Assembly: GCF_963678635.1 (NCBI RefSeq)
Contig: NC_087067.1
Span: 60,372,594 to 60,436,593, forward strand
DNA: 64,000 bases
Direction of reading: 5' to 3'
Origin: Symsagittifera roscoffensis
Taxonomy: Eukaryota > Xenacoelomorpha > Acoela > Convolutidae
Notes under the pieces: model-generated
The model's database searches: none
What the model saw: the letters and a program-made list of their open reading frames with translations, nothing else
Told to the model about the DNA's origin: nothing
Made by a program: the position numbers and the translations under genes
In this document: in pieces, positions 43,155-56,085 of the stretch
Layout: the number at the start of each line of letters is the position of its first letter
How positions within the stretch are numbered: position 1 is the first letter of the stretch

Positions 43155-45790
43155 GATTTTTGCCCGGAGAAACGCAATTGCCAGTACCTTGGAAAATGCC
43201 AACACTTCATCGCAATCAACCCAAAGGACAGATTACAGCATGCCAGGGACCTACAACTATGTTTCAACTGCCTCAGCCCCCACAAGTTCGCCGACTGTCA
43301 ATCAACGCAAACCTGCCGGACGGACGGATGCAGTAAGAAACACCACACACTTCTGCACAACAGCAGCACCTACAACTCGACGACACAGAGGGAGACAGCC
43401 AACCGGAACTCCAGACAACATGACGACACCACCAACTGCAGCACCAGCAAAAGCAGAAAGAAATCGACTCGCCACATTCTGACCCTGCCAATAACGATCT
43501 CTCATGGCAAACATAGAGTTCATGCCTATGCAATGCTTGATTGTGGAAGCAAACTGACATTGCTTAAATCATCAATCGCCCTCCAACTCAAAACAGATCT
43601 GCAATTAGACGACACCATCCAGCTAAACCAAGCACTGACATCATCAGAAACGGCTTCTACAAAGATGACGATCGCGATTGGACCCTACAACCAGCAAAAG
43701 CAGCCATTTCAACTGAATGACATCGACGTCATAATGGATTGGAACCTTTCCCAATTCAACCCTGAACTCGTCAACTTCATCTGCCAAAGGAACGAGCCAG
43801 TTCAACACATTCGGATAGCCACACTGCCCTCGAAAGAAATCGGAATCATCATTGGATGCGATTTCGCCGAACTCGTGACACCTTCAGAAGTAATCCATTC
43901 AAAACAAAATGTGCCTATTGGATGGAAAACGCCACTTGGATGGTCTCTCTGTGGACGAGACAATGCAGCGACACCCAACGACATCAACACAATCAACTTC
44001 ACGACAGACGATACACTGTTTCGCCACGTAGCTGAATGGATGAAATTGGACGCCGAAGGGAATTCAACTGACCAACGCAGCCTCTCAACAGACGACAAGG
44101 AAGCTCTCTGCATCTTGGAATCTTCAACAACCCGCTTGCCCCATGGACACTACAAAGTTGGAATGCTTTGGAAACGTGGACAACAACTGCCAAACAATAG
44201 ATGGCTGGCCGAGAAGCAGCTCGACAGCCTTCTCCAACGACTGAAGAGAAACACCGAGATGGCACAGAAATATCAGGAGACCATCGACACCGACTTTCAG
44301 AAAGGTTTCATAGTCAAAGTTGATGATTCCCATGAAGACTCAACAGGAAAATGGTACCATCCTCATCATCCAGTGACAAACATCAATAAACCTGGCAAGG
44401 TACGCCGAGTCGTTAATGCATCGAGCATCTACAAAGGAGTATCACTCAACAGTAACCTACTAACTGGACCAGACCTCCTCACAAACCTTACTGGAATCGT
44501 TATGCGATTTCGCGATGACCAAATCGCTATTTCTGCCGACATTGAAGCAATGTTCATGCAGGTCTTCGTGAGCCCAGAGGACCAGCCGTATTTGCGGTTT
44601 CTGTGGAAGGACAACACGGGCCAACCCGCAACCTTCCAATACACCCGCCACATCTTCGGAGCTACCGACTCACCATGTGTTGCCTGCTACGCCACTCGAC
44701 ATTGTGCGAAGGACAATGCCGACAAATATCGAGCCTTGGAGCAAATCACAAAGCGCAACATATACATGGACGACCTATGCAAAGCCGTTTCAACACCGAC
44801 GGAAGCGTCACAGTTAAAAAACGACCTTCAAATCATGTTCAGCCTTGGAGGTTTCAACCTCACAAAATGGACCTCAAACTCTCAACAATTTCTCTTAACA
44901 GTCAACGAGAACCACTTGGAAAACAGCGACAGCCTCACCAAGAAGGAACGACCCCTCGAAAGAGTTCTTGGAGTGAAATGGAAACCAGACACGGACGTCT
45001 TTCTTGTGGAAGCAAAGAAGTTTCACGCCATTGACAAGAAGGACTTAACGCAGCGCAAACTATTGAAATTTGCTTCTTCAATCTTTGACCCGCTTGGAAT
45101 TACGATGCCACTGACAATTCGACTACGACAATTACTTCAACTTGCCTGGAGTAATGGACCTCAATGGGACAAACCTCTAAACATGGAGCATTTAACAGAC
45201 CTCAACGATTGGATAGACAAGCGAAGCCAATTCAACGACATCTGCCTGCCCCGGATTTACTTCAAACCAGAAACGAAGATACTGGAAACCCAACTCCATG
45301 TATTCAGCGACGCCTGCGAACTTGCCTTAGCATCAGTTGCTTTCCTCAAAATCAGATACGACGACGACACAACGGAACTCAAGTTCGTCATTGGAAAAGC
45401 CCGAGTAGCACCCATCAGCAGAATGACAATTCCAAATCTCGAGCTTCAAGCCGCCACTAACGGAGCTTAACTGTCTCGTTTCATCAGAGAACAACATGAC
45501 ATACGAATCGACAGTACGACACTATGGACAGATAGTACAACAGTTCTTCATTGGATAAACTCGCCGAATCAACGACACCGGATCTTCATTGCCAACCGCC
45601 TGAATTTCATCATGGACTCAACATCTCCACTGGACTGGAGATACGTGCCCAGCAAAGACAATCCTGCAGACGACGGAACACGTGGTTACAAAGCATGTGC
45701 CATGACTACCGATTCACGATGGATCAAAGGACCAGACTTCTTGTTAAGACCATAATCAGATTGGCCTGATCACCTGCCAACGCAACCTAC
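43155..45790 (+). pseudogene. BEL/Pao pol: zinc knuckles, protease, RT, RNase H
   Basis: In the gag frame after the TGA: CFNCLSPHKFADC and CRTDGCSKKHHTLLH (gag-type knuckles), then the protease site YAMLDCGSKLTLL (Cys where most have Ser), then RT with SADIEAMFMQVFV and the catalytic IYMDDL (~44764), the FDPLGI region, and RNase H (HVFSDACELAL, NLELQAA, TLWTDSTTVLHWI, VPSKDNPAD). TAA at 45468 interrupts RNase H and TAA at 45752 stands where Glu is usual (family phrase LxxPExxWP). The open part 43533-45470 is 645 codons. This is the best preserved retroelement coding region of the window. Confidence 0.93.
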
Positions 45791-46556
45791 AGCCGATATT
45801 TATCTGACAGACAACAACCCACAGCCGCCAACATCAGTAATCGACTTCAACCGATTTAGCACTTGGACAAGGGCACTCAGAGTTACTTCATATGTTCTTC
45901 TCTTCGCAGAAAACATCAAAAGGAAGACACGCCAGAGCCTCTCACTTCAACACCTCACCTTAGGATTCCATGGATCATTAAACACTCACAGAATCAAACA
46001 TTCCCCAAGGAAATAGCATGCCTGACAAAGAAATCTGACATTCCACCCCGCAGCCCTCTACAACCTCTTTGCCCCTTCATCGACGACACGGATACTTACG
46101 TGCCAAAGGACGACTACAGAAAGCCCCGCTTCTACTTTGCAGTCGACATCCAGTCATTCTGAACGCAGAAAACTACCCAATACAACTCTTCATGAAGTAA
46201 ACACACGAAATGAATTCCCATTGTGGAATGGAACACACCCGAAGCATTCTTCAGCAGGACTTTTGGATCATAAGATCACGCAAGCATCTGAAGAAAACTA
46301 TTCGACAATGCATACCTTGCCGACGCCTTCGACAGAAACCAGTGAAGCCTCTGATGGCAGATCTACCCCTACAACGACTCCCTTTATCGGAAAACAGTTA
46401 CCCCTTCTACTCAACAGGAATTGACTTCTTTGGACCCTTTGCCACGCGGAACAACGACGAGTACAGTAAGCGATACGTTCTCTTCTTCACCTGCCTCGTC
46501 ATGCGAGCAGTTCATTCAGAAATATGCCAGCAAATTGACACAAACTCAACTCTACA
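45791..46556 (+). pseudogene. BEL/Pao integrase, 3'-truncated, third copy
   Basis: Matches the other two integrase copies with small deletions that shift frame (ggattccatgg near 45963, cgacgacacgg near 46083). The zinc region and first catalytic D (IDFFGPF) are present. Homology ends abruptly after TNSTLQ (46556), where unrelated AT-rich sequence starts, so the rest of the integrase and the 3' end are gone. Confidence 0.9.
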
Positions 46557-49500
46557 AATCTTAAAAATGAAAAACGTGATACTAAAAAGTTGTTATCTGA
46601 AAGCAACAAACCTCAGCTTCCGCTACATCTACGTTCTTTCAAAAAAAAACATTTCTTTATCTGATGCTGGTTGTGTTTTGTTTTGTCAGCCACTGAAAAT
46701 ACCATTCAGTTTTTCAGGAAGATTGATATAATTTTTTTTTGGTTCACGACTTCACGTTTTTTTAAACAGCTTTGACTCAAATTTGAACAAAAAAATTTCT
46801 AGAAAACACGTTCGTTTATGTTCTCATGTAGATCTATCAAAACCATTTTATTACAAATTTTTACAGCAAACTGCGAATTTTTCTGACAACTTGTTTTTCG
46901 CAACACCTTTAATTCAGTTTGCTGTTTGTTTCTTTCTTTTTTCTTAAATTGCATGTGATTCAGTTTGTTGTATAATTTATCACAAGTTTTGTTCGTTTGG
47001 AAAACCATAAATTGTTTATTTACGAACTAAGTGCTTGGATTGAAATTTTAGCAAGTAGAAGTTGTAATTTTTTTCAACTTTTCTTGTAGATCGGAAAAAA
47101 TTATTGAACACAAACACATGATCTTGTACAAGTTAAATATTCCAGAAATTTTTTTTGGTTCATTTTGTTTTTTGGTTTAAAAAATTGTGAACGTAGTTTG
47201 CTTGACTTATTTCAGTTAGATAACAAAAAATTGAATACTGTCATCATCAAAAAACACAAAAGTGAAAAAAAAAGGAAAAACAAACCTAATTTGGTTTTGT
47301 TTAAAAACAAAACCAAATTAGGCAATTGTACGATGGACAAGAATCTGAAAAAAGTATAATAATTTTAAGCAAAGAAATGAGTGTTAAAAAGGCTGAAATT
47401 TTGCAACTTGAGGTCCAGAGAAACGTTATCTGTATCATTACAAATAATTGAATTATAAATTATATAGGCTTTTCTTTCTTTTTGCCTAACTAAGCTTTAC
47501 GTTTTTCCTTATCTCCAAATGGAAATGTTAATTCTAATTTAAGCCTAATTTTTCAAAAATTTGTAAGTTAAGCGAACGTTTGATACACTTTTAACATTTT
47601 CAAAATACAATATGGAATTCCCAATTAGATCTAATAAATTGAAAATGAATATATTTCAGTTTATGTTTGTTATACAGACCAAAAAAATTCTAGAGAATCA
47701 AAATGTCGATTGTTTTGCTTTTAAGCAACTCAAAAGCATCATAAATGACATAATTTTTCATCTTCAAAGAAAAATCATCATATTTAAGGGATTGTTACAT
47801 TATCAATGACAAGAAAAAACATCAATAAAAAAACTTGAATTATTTTGTCAATTAATTATCAGTATTTTATGAGTTGGCCATACTTTTTGGCACATAAAAT
47901 TTTTGAACTTCAAGTTTTATAGATGCTGTTATAAAAAATCAAATATATGGAAAAAGATCATTTTACCAAAACAAAAATTACAACAGAAAATTGAAAAACT
48001 GATATTTTAAGCCTTTTTTCTGAGTTCAATCTGGTTCATATAATGTTTAAACCTTTCATCTATAGTTCTTTTTACTTAAAATTAAACAGTTAAAACACAT
48101 TTTTCACACTTTGTTGTCAATTGAGAAATGGTTTCAATTGCGAAAAACAACCTTCATGTTCGATAGTCCTAGCGAAAAAAAAACATTTAAAAAGTTGTGG
48201 AAAAACATTTGATCGCCTTATTCCACTTTTACTGCCTAATTTTAAATTAGGGATTTAGTATAATGTAACTATGTCATTTATAATGGTTTTCAACAGCATA
48301 TGTTGTGTTTATACTTGTTATGTTGAAAGAACCATTACAGTTTTTTTATATTTATTTAAACCAGCTAAAGCTGCCAATATCTACGCAACATTTTATTTAC
48401 TTCACTTAGTTTTGCTAAACTTTTATTAGAATAAGGTAACTTCAAGTCACAAAGTTTAAAATGTATCTTTTTGTTTATTCTAATAATTTCTAAACTACGT
48501 TTGAATTAGATTCGACATTTTATGATAAACAATACTTCAAAATTGACAAAATTATTGCGAGGAAATTGTGGTTATCACAAAATGTAACTTATAAACCGTG
48601 TACTAATAGATACCTGAAATATTGCATTGGCTTTTTTAATAGGAGAAAATCAATAGTTTAAAAAAGTTATAAGGTAGAGGCAATTTTCTCTTGATCCTGT
48701 GAAAATCTTGATATCGTAAGGCGATTTGTTTTAGTTAAGTATTATAACGTCCTTCAAATCGTTTGTATTTATCAGTTTATAAAAACAACAAGTTAACCTT
48801 GTAGCATGTTGGAGAAGGTTTTTTTGTCGAACGATAAATATTTAATTTGAAGTATGTTTTTGAGATACGAAGAACAAAGCTCAGAGGAATATTGAGCATC
48901 AAAAAAACCAACGTCATGTAGTGAAAATCAAACGCTTCACCGGCAAAACGAACCAAAAACACTTAAAATTCAATTGAAAAAAGGCAGTGTTAAAACTCAA
49001 CATATTTACATGGCTTTGTTTTGGTTGTCCCGTCTTAAAAAAAGAAAGAATTATAAATACGTGTAGTTTCTTATGCTATCAATTCTTTCTGAGAAACGAA
49101 AAAAAGTTACTTATAACAAATCTATTGCAAATGAACACTAAGTTCTTAATGCGATACTAGTTTCAAAAGAATGGGAGTAATTTTGAAGGTACATGGGTAA
49201 AAACCACGGTTACATGACAACCTTATGTACATTCATTAACTTTTCTTTTCAAAGACATAAACAAATCTTGCATCTTTGTTATGTGTAGCAAATTGTCACT
49301 TGTTTCTGCTCATGTGTATTGTTATTGCAAAGAAACACTAAAACGGTCCTCTAAAAACTGTGAAACAGGCAGTCAAATAATATTTTTTTCAACTATTTTT
49401 TCCTTAAATGTATTTGAATATCAGGGCATTGGTTGAAAGAATCTTAAAACTTTTTATAAGTCTTTTGTTGTTTGAGTACAAGTCAACGCAAGTTATCAAA

Positions 49501-50458
49501 AGTGAAGATTGCATATACTTATAATACCAATTTTAAAAATTTTTTTGGAAAAACGACACAATAATTATGACTACAGGCTTGTAATTTTGTTTAATTTTTG
49601 TTGGGTATTTCTAAGGGCAAAAATTCCATAGGTCATCGTCTACACGCGAACCAAAAATAAATAATAAACTGCTAAGTTAATTAAATCAATGAAGAACGGC
49701 CGAATTGGTCAGCTTGCTGGTTTAAAAACAGATATCTGGACAAACATATATCTGGTAAAGAAAACTTTTAATGAAGAAATTGTGTTATGAATTCAGGTGG
49801 AGTATATTACCTCGAACGTCAAACAGAAAACATTTGTCGTTTCAAAATAATTATTAATTCAACCGGAGGGCTTACCTTTGATCACATAAAACACTACCAG
49901 TTGTCGTCGAAAAGAATGGTAGTTAATAGTTTTGTATTGTGGTACTGAGTAATCAATGCGCAATTTTTTTCGTTTTTTTTTTATAAACAACCGCATTGTT
50001 GAGTTTTTTTGCTACAATTCAGCCTAATTGCAATCAAAAACAAATCATTGTCTCTTATAACAATAGCAAGAGTGTTCTTGAGACATAAATTGTCTGGTTA
50101 AACTGTTTCTGAAATTCAAATTTAGAAGAAAAAGAAAAAAAAAAATTTTTTTTTCTGCGATAAGCTATCGTGACAGGTGCTTTAACAGATATTCATATGT
50201 ATTTGCATGTTAATAGGAATGAATTGATCATATACCGATTTTTTTTACTTTTCTCACGGTATATACACCTTAAAACATTATAAAAACTGTCTTCAAAACA
50301 AAATTCTTGGTGTTTTTTTTTGAAAAACGCCCTTTCGAGCACACCCTTGGACTTGCTGAGTGAGAACGAAATGAGATAGCAACCTCGGGTTTGTTGCACT
50401 GTAGAAGGCAAACTTAGCACGATATAAAGCACGCGCAAAAACTTTGGACTCCATTTTG
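46557..50458. other. 3.9 kb AT-rich, no gene seen
   Basis: Only frames under about 100 codons with low-complexity content. One notable structure is a perfect 17-bp stem with 4-base loop at 47285-47322 (cctaatttggttttgtt, loop taaa). No transposon ends, RNA genes or splice-framed exons were recognised. Confidence 0.5.
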
Positions 50459-50640
50459 AATTTTCCCGCCACATCGAAAAAAGGCGTTTTTTTGCGAAAA
50501 AATCGAAAAATTCAATTTTGGCGGGAAAAATTTCAAAAATTTTAAAAACAAAGTAAACCTATAAATAATGGTTTCCAACTAATTTTGGCACGATAAACAT
50601 TTTTGTCCTTCATGTATATGGCAAAATTCTGGCGGGAACA
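50459..50640. promoter_or_regulatory. Cluster of three E2F-like motifs
   Basis: attttcccgccac (50460), ttttggcgggaaaa (50516) and tctggcgggaaca (50628) match the E2F consensus TTTSSCGC or its complement in an otherwise AT-rich region. The first two are inverted with respect to each other and could pair. A frame starting MWRENSKWSPKF runs left from 50474 across the first motif; it may be only chance. Confidence 0.35.
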
Positions 50641-53600
50641 TTGAGAACTTGAAAATTTGACAAAAATTTTTCACGAAAAAATCAAAAAATCTCAAAATTT
50701 TATTTTTCACAGAAATAAACAAATTAGCCCGTTGGCACTCTCTAATAGTGCCCTTTCATCGACCTCAACACACACTGCGTCGAATTCCCAATAAAAACGG
50801 AGTTATAGGGTATTTTTTACGAAAAAATGCATTTTTGCCCGATTTTGCCCCCAAAAAGGGCGTGTTTGGTCAACAAAGGGTGTAAATCTGAAAAAGTGTC
50901 AGAGGTATTATCTTATTTTCTCATCAATTCATGGCTGCATGCAAAAATTCAGCAATTTTCAAGGGGCCAACTTTGAGATCGTTCCGAAACACAATTAAGT
51001 CAATCGCCTTTTCAAAGTGTGTCTCACCAACATATAAGTTTTTTTTGAAATGTCCAAATGGTTCGAATGCTAGATTTTGTTTCAAAATAGAAGCTGAAGT
51101 CAACATAGTACACTGCAGTAATTGGTCCAACGCACGATCCAAAATTGAAAGATGTCTAGTTTAGTTTTGTAAGATCAAAAACACTCTGATCTCAAAAAGG
51201 TAATACATAATAGTTCGAAGAAGACTTTGCAAATTTTGTTGCATGTCCATGTTTCGCTTCTAAGAATGATCGAGTGTTTGAAGTAATGGACGCCAGTACG
51301 CTTTACTTTTCCATGCAATAATTGCTGGAATTGTTCAAAGATCTTAAATAGTCCTAATAGTGCAGATGCCAGATTGTACTTTTTGGCAAAATGAACCGAA
51401 TGTAAAATAGCTGTAAAAAACATTGTATCGTTTAAAAATAAAACAAGATTCAATACAGCACTTGGTCTTCAACAGTCATGTGAACTTTCCAATTTTGATG
51501 TGATTGTTATTTGAAAGAATTGAAATAACCAAATACAATTTCAAACCTTCTGAATTGACAAAAATAAATTTAACTAGTTGAGAGAGGACATGAAAAAAGA
51601 AATTTCAGTGATATTTCGCAATTATGAAAATTCGAATATTTGAATTAAGAAATATTGCAAGTAACGAACTTCCGAGATACAATTGATCAGTCAAATTAAA
51701 CGGGAAAGAGACGTAGTCTGAAAAAGATTTTATTGAATTAAACCTAAAAACGATAAAACCAAATTGTAAATACAATGCAACCGTTATCCTAGAAAATACT
51801 CAAACATATATATGTAATAAACAGAGGTGAAGTTAACTTTGCAAAAAAAGCTGCAAAAAACAAAATATGCACCTTAAAGTGAATGAGAAGATAAATTTCG
51901 TAACGGCATAAAAGCGGAAATCAACTCATAGAAGACAAACAGGACGTAATCTATGTTTCAATTACAGTAAAATTAACTTTACTTCTTCGTCTAAAAACCG
52001 CCGCACAAAAATGCATACAATATCACAAATTAAATTCAGCTAATCATATTTGTCGAAAGTTTTTGACAGATTGATGTTTTTCACTTCAACAACCAACTTT
52101 TTTTTATAAAACTACAGACAAAGGTTCACTTTATAGCTGAGTAATTTTTTCCAAAAACTTTGTCAGTTTGAGATTTTTTAAATTAAATCAATGCATAAAA
52201 AACAAAACAAAAACTGTTTTTGCGATTATATTGAGCCAGTTTTTCAATAGTTCAGCAAATGAGATAAACATTTAGAAAAATTTGGAGGTTGAAACTAAAT
52301 TTTAGCTGTTAACATAATTTTATTTTATGATGTGTATTGTACAAAAGCGTTGTGTTGAGCAATGATGTTGCAAATAATCCCATCGGCATATCAATTAATT
52401 TATAATTTTAATTTGAAATAGCACGCAATTAGTGAACAGATTAAAAAATTTTTATCGAAATTTTGTCAATTGATTTAAAATTAGATAAAACACTAAATAG
52501 TGGTGCAAAAAAGTAACGCAACTTAAGGAATTTAAAACAAAAAATGGCAATTGTTTTTCAAAAGCACTGAGTAATTTGGTTTATTACTGTGTTATTACTG
52601 TGTTTTCCTTATTTCCCGTGCAAAAGTTTCTTAATTTTTCATTCCAATTTTGACAATATTCTTGGCATTATAAAAAGAATGTTTTATCACAAACAATTCC
52701 AAATCCATTTGGAATTTCTTGAGATGACACTTTAAGACACTGACATCTGTTCTTTGCAAAATGATGGAAACAAGTTAATTAAAAATACTACCGAATTAAA
52801 AAAAAATCTTTTTTCTGTTTGTACGATCTGTATAATAAAAGCTTGTTCTGTTGCTGGAAAAACTTGAAAACTGTTTTTAACCTGCTAACTTTGCTCTCCA
52901 CAACTTTTTTCACAATCTGAATGCACCATAGGAATCATGTCTGAGGTGATTCGACCGAATATTGTGAAAATGGGAACAGACGGCATGCGCAATTTTGATG
53001 CGGAAACAGACCTAAAATCGCATCATAATTGCACATTCTTTCTGCTCTTGAACTCACACTGCTCAGTCGAATCGGCTCTGGCATGTGTTCTATGGAATTG
53101 TCAGAAGTTGAAAAATGTCACTACATAAGAAGTTGTTGAATTAAAATATCGCTTTGCTACTCTCTACTTGTTTCTATGTCCCTGTTTCTTCGCCTCCCTA
53201 CTTCCTTCTGTCCCTGCTTCCTTGGTTTCCTGCGTCCTTCTAAATTGGTTCTCCACTGTAATCCTCACTTTTGATTAATAAATTGAAAAACGTGTCATAA
53301 ATTTAAAACAGTTGACTTTGCTGACTTTTCACAATGAGGTTGTTCACATTTAGTTGACCAGTTTGTGTTAGTGATAAAAAACTCACGCAATCCATTCACG
53401 CTGTTCGGCTGTTCTGTTCTTGATGCATGTTTCTGTGTTAATTGGCTTATCTTCATATTGTTGCACAAATTGAAGAACTAAATTTAACGATTTTACTTAA
53501 AGTAAAAATTAAAGTTATCCCACTTCATTTTTTCCTCAATTTAAATGGTCCATCAGAATCATGTCTCAGCAGATCTCAACCAAATTGTTGATCTCACGAT

Positions 53601-54129
53601 GTATCAAAGTGGCACATTTTTTGCTCACTTTAGGTTGTAAAAGAGCTGACCTGGCACCACATGGTAACATCACCAACTCACTAATTTGGTTGAGATCTGT
53701 CCATATGCGATCCCAATACTGTACTTGGATTATCCAAAAACCGAATGTACAGAAAATTGGAAAGTTCCCTTATAAAATTGAAACAAGTTTTCATTACAAG
53801 TCTAACAAGTTTCATTCATCATCAGGGCACAAAAAAAAGCGTTTCCGTTTCAATAAAAATTTGTAATTCCAAAACATTCAAGATATGCCTGAAATCAATG
53901 GTCTCTGCAGGCATAAATTCTATTCAACCACAGACTTTCGAAATGAAACTGTAAATACATAAATCCGCAGAAATACAATAAATTTTGAGTAGCTTGGTGC
54001 ACGTGAATTAGGGAGTTTATTTTTGTCAAAAAAGGATCTGCTTTGTCAAATATAGAGAAAGCGAGCTTATTTTTTGTAAAAAAAACGAGTTTTTCAAAAT
54101 AGTATTATTTACGAAGTTTATCAACTCAA
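50641..54129. other. 3.5 kb AT-rich, no convincing gene
   Basis: Contains a short hairpin ggcact...agtgcc (~50735) and two minus-strand frames of 72 and 92 codons (50924-51142, 51175-51453) whose composition is protein-like but which I cannot assign. Two stretches share gaatcatgtct (52933, 53557), and gatctcaaccaaatt (53571) has its exact inverse at about 53683. A pyrimidine-rich run lies at 53158-53245. Confidence 0.4.
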
Positions 54130-55453
54130 TTCAAAAATTACATTTGGCAGAAAAAAAATGGCTGAAGGAGGGTTGAGAAAAAACCACAAAAAAACGCATA
54201 AAAGATGGACATAAAAAAGACATATTTCAGAAACAAATTTACCAAAATCAAAAACTTAGTACTCCCAGGAACCGTCAGCATGTCCACAAGGCATAAACAA
54301 CCCGAAAAAGCGTCGCTGGGTATTTCAAAGATGTAAAAACTGAAGAAACATTCAGTAGCCAAGACCAAAAGCAAGTGGAAACTACCAATTTGTGACAACT
54401 TTAGTGAGACAAACACTCCAGCGCAAATTCGGTAGTGCAACAATCGCAACATTAAAAGAATTGAATAAATGAACAAAAATGAGCACATCAAAAAAACTAT
54501 GTCAGCCAGTCACTGTGATCAAAAATGGAAAAACTTGTAACGAGAAAAACCGCATCACTGATAGACACATAAAAAGACATGATTCCAGAAAAAAAGGTGA
54601 AATCAATAACTAAGCCTTCCCAGGTACCCTCAAAAAGTCATAAAGGCATTACCAAACGCAAAAAGGCAGCACTGTCTTTCAAATTTGTGAAAACTCAAAT
54701 AATGTCTGGTAGTCAAGACCAAAAAGAAAGAAAAACTGCCAGTAATGTGACAATTTTTTTCAAACAAAAAATCACCACAGCGCAACTTCGCTTCTGCAAA
54801 TATCGCCTTCCCAGTAGATTTGACGAATGAAACAACAATGAACAAATCAAGATGACTAAACAAGCTACACATTGTCCTCAAAAATGAAAAAACTTGTACC
54901 ACAAAAAATCGCAAAAAAAGATGAACACAAAAAAGACATATTTCAGAAACATTAACACAAAAATCAAAAACTTAGTACTCCCAGGAACCTTCAGCATATC
55001 CACAACGCATTAACCCCCCGAAAAAGCGTCGCTGGGCATTCAAACATGTCAGAACTGAAGAAACATTCAGTAGCCAAGACCAAAAGCTAGTGGAAACTAC
55101 CAGTTTGTGACAACTTTATTGGGACAAAAACACTGCAGCGCGAATTCGCTAGTGCAACAATCGATACACTAGTAGAAGTGAATAATTGAACAAAAATGCA
55201 CAGATCAAAATAGGCAGCACTGTCTTTCAAATTTGTGAAAACTCAAATAATGTCTGGTAGTCAAGACCAAAAAGAAAGAAAAACCGCTAGTACTAAGACG
55301 ACAACTTTCCACAGCCAAAATTCGCTTCAGCAGCTATCGCCTACTTAGTAGATTTGACGAATGAAACAACACTGAACACAGCAAGATGAATTAACTAGCC
55401 ACACACTGTCCTCAAACATGAAAAAACTTGTACCACAAAAAATCGCATAAAAG

Positions 55454-55723
55454 ATGAACACAAAAAAGACATATTTCAGAAACATTAACACCAAAATCAA
55501 AAACCTAGTACTCTCAGGAACCGTCAGCATGTCCACAACCCATAAACAACCCGAAAAAGCGTCGCTGGGTATTTCAAAGATGTCAAAACTGAAGAAACAT
55601 TCAGTAGACAAGACCAAAAGCAAGTGGAAACTACCAATTTGTGACAACTTCATTGAGACAAAAACACTCCAGCGCGAATTCGCTAGTGCAACAATCGCAA
55701 CACTAGTAGCATTGAATAAATGA
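55454..55723 (+). other. Representative A-monomer frame
   Basis: An 89-codon frame: MNTKKTYFRNINTKIKNLVL, then KASLGISKMSKLKKHSVDKT, ending IATLVALNK. Near-identical frames occur at 58334 and partly at 56139 and 59063. Aligns weakly with the B frame. Not supported as a gene. Confidence 0.25.
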
Positions 55724-55830
55724 ACAAAAATGAGCACATCAAAAAAAACTATGTCAGCCAGTCACTGTGATCAAAAATTGAAAAACTTGTAACGAGAAAA
55801 ACCGCATCACTGATAGACACATAAAAAGAC

Positions 55831-56085
55831 ATGAGTCCAGAAAAAAAGGTGAAATCAATAACTAAGCCTTCCCAGGTACCCTCAAAAAGTTATAAAGGCA
55901 TTGCCAAACCGAAAAAGGCAGGACTGTCTTTCAAATTTGTGAAAACTCAAATAATGTCTGGTAGTCAAGACCAAAAAGAAAGAAAAACCGCCAGTACTAG
56001 GACGACAATTTTTTTCGAACAAAAAATCACCACAGCGCAAATTCGCTTCAGCAGCTATCGCCTACTTAGTAGATTTGACGAATGA
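55831..56085 (+). other. Representative B-monomer frame
   Basis: An 84-codon frame: MSPEKKVKSITKPSQVPS, then FKFVKTQIMSGSQDQKERKT, ending SRFDE. Equivalent frames occur at 54579, 57996 and 59428. The monomer length is close to a multiple of three, so frames recur, and a decayed coding repeat is possible. No start or splice context supports translation today. Confidence 0.25.

Noticed and set aside
36818-45460. Several 60-170-codon frames overlapping the BEL genes on either strand
   Set aside because: They overlap pol, integrase or gag in other frames and lack family motifs; GC-rich coding DNA gives long chance frames.
49691-49720. tRNA A-box-like ggccgaattggtcagc
   Set aside because: No matching B-box or cloverleaf arms follow.
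50924-51453. Two minus-strand frames possibly from a transposase
   Set aside because: A vague resemblance to transposase C-terminal regions could not be supported by any catalytic motif.
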